From NCBI GenBank assembly GCA_003290165.1, contig QNQO01005803.1:62001-126000 (forward strand): a DNA stretch of 64,000 nucleotides. The letters are read 5' to 3'. Source of the stretch: Berberis thunbergii (Eukaryota > Streptophyta > Magnoliopsida > Ranunculales > Berberidaceae). The position numbers were made by a program, and so were the translations under genes. Within the stretch, counting starts at the first letter, position 1; every line of letters begins with the position of its first letter. Under the pieces are notes generated by a model. That model worked only from the letters and a program-made list of their open reading frames with translations. It was not told where the DNA came from and did not search any database. This document shows positions 36,401-45,400 of this stretch, one piece after another.

Positions 36401-39400
36401 ACCGATGCTTCAGTCTGGACCATCATTTTGGCTATTTAGTTTTAAGTTTGTTTGTTAATGGGTGCACCTTAGTTAACAAGACTTATTGTAAGATATTGCA
36501 ACTCCGAGGTTCAAGTCTTACTAAACTTAGTATTACTTTTTTTTCTTTTAAACAAGCGCCTCCTCAAAGCCCAAATACGCTTCAATCCTTTAAAATCTCA
36601 GCTTAAAATCTAATAGTACGCTTTGGTGGAAACACCATCCCTACCATTTTCCGAAGCCTAGTCATCAGTTTCTTTTGAAAGTTGGTCCACATGTAACATG
36701 TTGATCCATATGTAACATCTGATCAGATCAGCCAATTGACCTGATTCCCATTCGTATTTAATATATCCATTGTTCGGTTTGGTCCGAGAAATGGATTTTT
36801 CAAAATTCGGAACCAAAACCGTACCAAATTAAATCGATACCGTTCAATATTGAACCGAGACAATCAAAATAATTCTGATTTTGTATGGCACGGTTTCGAC
36901 TCGGTTTCAGTATTTTGGGGAAAAAATTCCCACTCTTACCCTTTGGTCCTAGTGACTCCTTGGGGCATTTTATTCTTATTTATGGTTCTAGTACCAGGCC
37001 AAGCGTTTTCAACTTTAAACAATCTTTCCTTCGAGACATAAACCGGCTTTGGCTAGAAAGGGCAAGGTGACTTTCTTCGCATGATATTATCATTGGGGAT
37101 GAGGCTTCGCATGATATTTGCATTGGGAATGGGGTCTAGTTCTCAATACTCTATGCTCCTCTTTGTCTAGAAAAAAAATGATATATATCTATATATAAAT
37201 ATAGTATTTCAATCTTTGGCTAGTAGTAATCCGAAATCTTGAACCTAATATCTCAAACTAGGAAGCCCCCAAAGTCAACCTCGTGCAAGAATTGTCAATG
37301 GTACACACGCACAAAAAAAACTTCCCAAAAATCAAAGATTGTGCCAACGCCCAACCCAACGTTTGTTTTGTAACCTTACCTTCTAAAAATAAGGTTTATC
37401 AAAGTTATAGCAATATGTTCAATAGCACTTGAGATATCCAAACACGCAAGAAAAATATTAATATGGTCAAAGCATACGTGACACAGGGACTCCATGAAAA
37501 GTATAGCTGGGTTCTCATAATAAGTAAACAAGGGTATAACAACCATCATCATCATGATTAAAGCCCATTCCCGATACTTTCTGGGTCGGCTACATGAATT
37601 TTGGTTCTCCAAGCAATGCGATCTTCCCACATATACTCGCCTAATCCAAGCTCAAGGATATCTTCCTTTGCCGCCTTTTCCAAGTTTTCAACGGTCGTCC
37701 CCTCCGTCTATACCCTCCATTAACTTGTCAATCTAGACATATTCTAATTGGCGTCGTGTTTGGTCTCCTCCGCACATGACCAAACCATGTTAAACGTCTT
37801 TCTCTCATTTTGTCTTCATTCCTAATTTTATCCTTACGAGTTTTACCATACATCCAACTTAACATACGCATTTTTGCTACTGTCATCCTATGCGTATGTT
37901 GTCCCGTAGTAGCCTAACATTCTAAATCATATAGCATGGTTGGTCGGACAATTGTCTTATAGCATTTCCCTTTTAGTCTTGCAGGCATCCTTCTATCGCA
38001 TGATACTCCTAACGTCATTCTCCATTTCATCCAACCAGTTTTAATCCTATGGTCTACATCTTCTCCAATAGCCCCATTCTTTTGAATTATAGATCCTAGA
38101 CATCGAAAAGCCTCACTATAAGGTTGTCACGCCTTCAATCTCAATTGCATTACTCCTCCCTCGTGATTCACAACCATTGTAGTTAAGGCGTTGAGGCGGA
38201 GGTGAGGCGGACAAGCCAGAAAACGCCTTAGGCTTGACGCCTCACTTTACTGAGGCGGTCGTAACTTTTTTAAAGATTTTTTATAATAAATTGAAACATA
38301 TTAGCATAGTATTATACATCATCATTTTGATAAATATCATAAACAAATATGTAAAAAAAGTGAAACAACTACCTAGAATCAAAATATTTTTTAAAGATTT
38401 TTTATAATAAATTGAAACGTATCAGCATAGTAGTATACATCATCATTTTGATAAGTATCATAAGCAAATATGTACAAAAAGTGACACAACTACCTAAAAT
38501 CGAAATGAAAATATAATAAAGTTGCATAGCATAGCGTAAATATGCACTACATAAGTGTCTAAGTAACTTGCAAACATCCACTAAATCGTTAAAAATCAAT
38601 AATCTTGAAAGAATAGAAACTTGAAAATATTGAACATTTGTCAGAAGAAATTGTTAGTAAAAATCCACAAATATTATCACTATTAGTATTACATAAAAAA
38701 TCATTTAAAAAGCTATAAAACATCAAGATTGATGTTGATGATCAAAACATGGTATGTTTTCCTCCAAAAAATAATATAAAGTGTGACAAATTTATCAAAA
38801 CTTAAAAACGTTTTATCTTTTTGTATAGCTCAAAAACTTGCACATGACACACAAGTAGTTTATTTAAGGATTTGTGGGATCTCTAGAATAGCATTTTTAG
38901 GGGTTCTCAAGTCTATAAACGGGACTTATGTGACATAAAAGCGGGAAAATAAGAGAACTTGTTGGAGCGTTCTACAACCCTTAGTTTTAGTGAATGGCAC
39001 CGTTGGAGCCTATAAGACCTCCATTAAGAAGGGAACTTTGTAAAATCAATATGGATTTGTTTCTTATTCTACCTTACATTTTCTTTGATTATATTTCATA
39101 GTTTTCCAAGAACAATCAAAATAAACTATTCTTGCTTAAGAATACAGGTGATCATGGTTGTCTAGTTTTAATTGGAGGAACTATATGGCCCAAACTATGT
39201 AGTATGCAAAAGTGTAATAAATTTATAGTTGTTATACTAGTTATTCAGCATCATGTTCCTTAACTAGAATTGCGTGATCTAGTTCTTCAGGTCTTGAAGT
39301 GTAGTAACATGGACGACGAACTAATTTGTTTGGGAGGGTAGACATTATAGCATCTTTTTCTTGGATATAACAAATTAACAATCCTAATAATGGTAATGAC

Positions 39401-42400
39401 TTGTACAAGCATAAGCTCATAACCAAATGTTACTTCTTCCTTTGTTTCCTTATATTTTATGTTTGCCTTTGTCTCTATAAGTCGGAGTTTTATATTACAG
39501 TTGATGTTTCAGTTACCTATATGATGGGAAGAGTATATTCTAGTGTCTTGAGGTGTGTTAAAGTCTTCCTGGTTTCATTGGCGGCTTGGGGATTACTTGA
39601 GACAGGATAAGTGTGCAATATGATGACATTCAGTGTTCCCTTCAGCAGAAAGTATCAAGTCAAAGTGTCAAACATTGTAGGACCAAAACATTGATGTTAC
39701 ATGTCACTTTGTTTATTGGATCATTACGTATGCTAAGTTTTTCTATTATAAATATCAACACCATATATAATGTTGATATGACTAGGACGCCAGTTCTGTT
39801 GACTTTCAGTTCCTATGGCTAAAGTTCAAGCATTTGCTGGGGTACATGCTTGATTGTGCGCCTTATGAGGTGCTGAAAAAAGAGATTTCACGCCTTAAAG
39901 CATCTTAAGGAGAAAAACATCAATCTTGTTTATATAACTACTTTACTGCTCAACTTTTAGCTTGTTTTAGCTTGTTTATATAGCTCATAAGACTCTTACG
40001 CATCTATCTTTTTGTCACTCCTTAAAGCATCTTTTCTTTTTCGTAATGGCTTGTTGCACATCAGTGTTCCACCACCACGTCTCCATATCATATATATCTC
40101 CTTTTTTGGCCTTTCCTAACTCTTCATTCGCACATCTTCTTATTCGTTTTGCCAAACGCTCAAAAAGATATGCGCTACTAGTCATACCCTTTGGTTCTAG
40201 ATTCTCCCAATCAACTGAAACTGACTAGCCATCCAAAATCTTCTTTCTAAATTTTTGGCACACATCTCCCTGTAAGGTCCACCACTTAATTCTCGATCTA
40301 ATTTGTTCTTTAGCAATACGACCCTTACTCATAAGACAAGAATCGAGGACTAACAGCCTATGTTGATTTGTCAGGCACTCCCCTGGTATACCCTAATATT
40401 TTTACACCTACCTAAATCGTGTCTCCTAACATGAAAATAGTCAATTGACTTCAATGAGGCCCACTCGCAAAAGTCACCAAACGATATACCCTCTTATAAA
40501 AAAGTATTCACGATCCCAAAATCCTTGGCTAAAGCAAAATCTAGAATAGAAATCCCCATAGTGTTTCGATCCCCAAAGCCTTGACCTCCATGAACCCTCT
40601 CATACCCAACTCTATCCTTACCGACATGGCTATTCAAATCTCCGCCTAGGAAAACCCTATCAGAAGGGGGAATTCCAATAATTAACTCCTCTAAAGAGTG
40701 CCAAAAACCCTTTTTAGTATCATCATCTAAACCCACTTGGGGTGCATACGCACTAATAACATGTATTATCTCTAATTCTAAAGCTAATTTAATACTAATG
40801 ATTATATCCCCAAACATCCTAACGGCGACTATTGCATCCTTAACAATGTTATCTACCACTATTCCCACCCCATTTCTAGTTCCATCTTTTCCAAAATAGA
40901 AAAGTTTGAACCCTCCTAAATCTTTAGCCTTGTTCCCCTTTCACTGTCTCTTGGAGACGAGCTATGTTTACATTCCTCCGCGGTGCATCCACTAATTCTA
41001 TTGACTTACCCATCAAAGTTCTTATGTTCCAAAAGGCTAATCTAATGATTCTATGTATAACTATACAACAAAAAATTTCACTGTCTGCCATGTCGGAAAA
41101 CCCACCTAAAAACAGTATCATATTTAGTACAAAAAATTTATTTACAATTTGGTCCTATTTTTTAAAAAATTGAAAACCACGCAAGTATTTCTCTTCATCT
41201 CTTCTTCCTGATTCAGCTACCATGACCGACCATCAACGGCCACCACCACCCATATCCCTCATAACGTCGTGGGACACCTTTGGCTACCATCTTCGGCCAC
41301 CACCAACACCCCAAACCCTAAATTTGGTCCTTTTTCATGATTCAACTACCACCACTAACAATCGACGACCACCACCACCCCCGGCTCCTTATGAGGTTAG
41401 GTCTGCGTCAGCAGGCCACCATCTTCGGCCGTCAAAACCCTAATTTGCAGTCTTAGTGTGGCACATGCTCGAATTGCACGTTCAGAGGTACCAAATTGAT
41501 GAGTTTTTTTTTCTGGTTCTTTGTATTTTTTTTAATGAAAGGTACCAATTTGAACGAGGTGGTAATCAGAAAAATGATTAATCAAAATTTGGTTTTATTA
41601 GACTATAACGTGTTTTGGTGTACAAAAGAATAAATGAATGAAACATTTTGAAGCATACCTCTCCCGCAGCTAAATTAATGATATGCGGTGTGAATCCTTG
41701 TCCTACATTCCCTGAATCAAATCATCAGATTATGGACTGCATATTTGTTCAAAACAATTCTCAATATCATGTAAAATTCCTAGAATATTGCATTGAGAAA
41801 TGCATGTTAGGAACAATTTTTAGACTAAAGACGATGCACAAGAAAAAACAGGAATGCAAGCACAATAATCAAGCTAAACTTTTCAAATATTGTAGACTAA
41901 AAAGTGAAAAGAAATGAGTAGGATTTTTTGTTATCAAATGGATCCTATAAGAAACACTAATCTGGAGGACAACAACTTCAAAAACTTGGTATCATTGCCG
42001 ATGGTTTTAAAAGGCATTTAATACAAGATTTGAGGAAAAATAAACATCAAATTTTGACAAATGAGTAATAGTATGTTTTGACTTCTAACAAACTAAGTTA
42101 TTACTGCGGCGTAAAATCGCCGATTAATAGGCGATTAATCGCAATTTGGGGTTTGATCGAATCGAACTAAGTGAAATCGATTAGGGCTTAACGATTATCG
42201 ATTAATCGATGAAAATCGGCCAGTCACCGATTAATCAGCCCAGCCGACTCGCCGATTTATCGCTATGTTGGAAAGTTAGGTTGTTTATAGTGATATAAGT
42301 ATTGCAACCTGCAAAATTAAATTCATTTAATTAATTAGTAAAGCAATATATGACTAATTAATTAGTAAAGTTATATATTACAAATTTACACCATTTTGAT

Positions 42401-45400
42401 TAATTATTTATTTTTATAATCTATGACTATGATTAAATTGTAAAAATATATGTTTTGAAAAAATTGACCGATTAAATCCGTTTAATCCCGCTTAATCATA
42501 ATTCGGACCTGGACCGCGCAGCGACCACTTTCTAATTTAACTGCATAGCTGACAAAAGTATTTTATTAGGAGTTTTGTGGAAATAAGTATCAAAGGAATG
42601 TGAAATGCCAAAGCACACAAGGAATGTTGATGGCACGTAGCATTCTACTTGATGAGGATAAGTCGTAGCATTCGACTTGATGAGGATATGTCATAAAGAG
42701 GCATTAGTACAAATACTAGGATGCTGGTCATTAGCAATGGTTAGGGGATCAGCCCCTAAAATTGTCCTTCCCAGCCATTTACAATGCCCGTTCCATCAAG
42801 AAGGGTAAAATAAAGAATTTTGTGCAGGTCATTAACAATAGGAATGGTCAGCCGGATTGGAACTTTCACTCGAGAAGAAACCTCAATGATTGAGAAATGC
42901 CTCACATTGTTAATCTGACTCATGCTTGATGATGAGCCTGACCAATGGCTTTGGGAGGGCAAGACCAAGCCCTTTTCTGTCAATGGATTGGTCCCAACTC
43001 CAATTCAATGCCGAAGAGCTGAGATCCTGCAAGCTTCATAGTCTCATTTTGATGAAGGAAGTGTTTCCAAGAGCTTGCTTTATGTTGTAGACTATACTTA
43101 ATGGAAGAATTCTCACAGTGGTCAACATCAACAAAAGGGGATTGCTTCTCCCAAACAAGTGTGTGCTTTGCAGCACAGCCAAGGAAACCATAGAGCAACT
43201 CATGCTTGGGTTGGGTGTGCCTTCACTTCAGCATTTGGAGAGCCTGCTTGACCAAGTACAAAATTAATACTTGTTTCTCCTCAGTCCTTGATTGGGCAGA
43301 ATTATGGATGGAAGCTGATTTAAATAGTTCCAATTTATCTATGGTGGGACAGTGGGTTTGGCAAAGAATCTTTCATGCCTTTGCATGGGTGATTTGGAGA
43401 GAGAGAAACAATAGGATTTTTAGAAATACCTCCAAATTATACATAGTTTGCGGATAGATATTGAAATTACTTTATGGGTGTGGGGCTTTTCTTGGAGAAT
43501 TTTTAAGGACACCCAATCTCTCCATCTCTCCATGTATGTTTGACTGAGCGAGGATTATATACAATACAAATACATGATGTAATTCTTTTGGTACTAAGTC
43601 ACACTAGTGTACTAGCATTTTAATGAAATAATCTTGTTTGATTGAAAAGAAAAAATAAAAAATAAAAAGGATGCATATCAAGTAAATGGTCTCAGAGGAC
43701 TTTACAGCATGTGGGATGGAATACATGTGAAAGCATGTTGAGTGGCGTAAACGTACAAATGGTGAAGGCACGTGGAATTGAGGGTTGAAGACAAACTAAT
43801 TGGAATGTCAAAAACACTTCGAGTGAAGTGTTGAAAACGTTGAATAGAGTAAGTTGTCAAACACAACTAGATTTGAATGCCAAATACATGCCATGTGTAA
43901 TGCCAAAGCCACATGCAATACATTTATGAAGACATGTACTATATTTTTGAAGACACGTAGAGTGGAGTAAAAGGAAAATCCATTGGACAAGGCAAAGGCA
44001 ACAACTAGTATGCTTAGTACATTTTTCTAAAACAATTTTGTGCTACAACTACACAAATAGTGTTCATAGCCTCATACATACAGTAAATAACGCATTTATC
44101 CAAAGAGAATGAGAAAGGATCATATTTCTAGCTTTCTGATTTTTTTTAATCCATAATAGTAAACCATTAAAACGAGGTAGGATGAGATGGCCTACAACAA
44201 AAAGACAAACAGGCGAACTAAGTTTATCATTTTTTTAAGTAATTATTTCCAATAAATATATTTATTTTCAAAAGCTACATTATGTTTCTACCATATGTGT
44301 TAATCATAATTGTCAGTATCACAATTATTTTAAGGAGAATTCATAGGTACATGTTAGAAAAGTTCTGTACCCATTCGCACAAGTCTATATAACACCCATG
44401 CATTAAGAAAATGTGATTTCACCTTCTCTCCCTTTTACATCACTCATATTCTTGTCCACCTGTGTATTTTAACGGGATTTACTTTATATGATCTGAAGAA
44501 GGATTATTGTTTTAATATGGAGAAGTATTTTCCTCAATCTCAACCATATTAAACTAGAGCGAATCAAAAGAAACCAACAAGTGTAAAGTTTTACCATATT
44601 TTACATAGTTTCTCAATACAAGCAAATCTAATATCTTCAGTCAATATTGATGAATGTCGAATATTGCAGAACTAAAATGGGCAGACAATAAAATAAAGCA
44701 AGTAGGAAGTGTGGTGAAAAGAAGAAAGTAAGAAAAGGGGAGTCCACTGCCTCTCTGTCATACATGGGGATTGCAGAAATTTCCGCAATGAATTTCTGTA
44801 ACAAGGAGTTTTTTGGCAAACTAAGAGGTTTCTTACAACGCATAAACACGTCTAATACTGGAGCGAGGATAAAGTAATAAATTGATGAGCATATAAACCT
44901 TGTAAAAAGGTAAGAGGCTCAGATATAGTTAAATGGAGTGTGTGGATGAACCTCCACCTCCATGGCAACATACAAGTATACAACACAGAGACTGCATCTG
45001 TGATGTAAAAGTGTACAAGTCTGAAGATATTAAAGGCAATATTAGAAACAATACAATTTATAGGCCAGAGAAAGAGAAGATATGTGTGTTAGCCACAGGA
45101 CAGAGAATTGTTCAGCTTTCTGTTGTGTCAAAATTTCGAGCTGGCTTTTTGACCTAAGAATCGTTTGATCTCAAGATGCCTATTGATTTTATGATCTGAT
45201 TAAAATGTCAATAGGTCAATACATTGACCCAAAAAAAATGTGCTTAAAGATCGGATAGGCAAAGTATAAACCATGTTGCGAATTCAGTTATAGATGCTTC
45301 CAAATTACATTAAAGCTCCTAACATGCATAAAGTGACTAAAAGTGATACACCTCGGAAAGAGTAACTTTAGGGTTCTAGAATCCCCTGATCTGCACAAAA

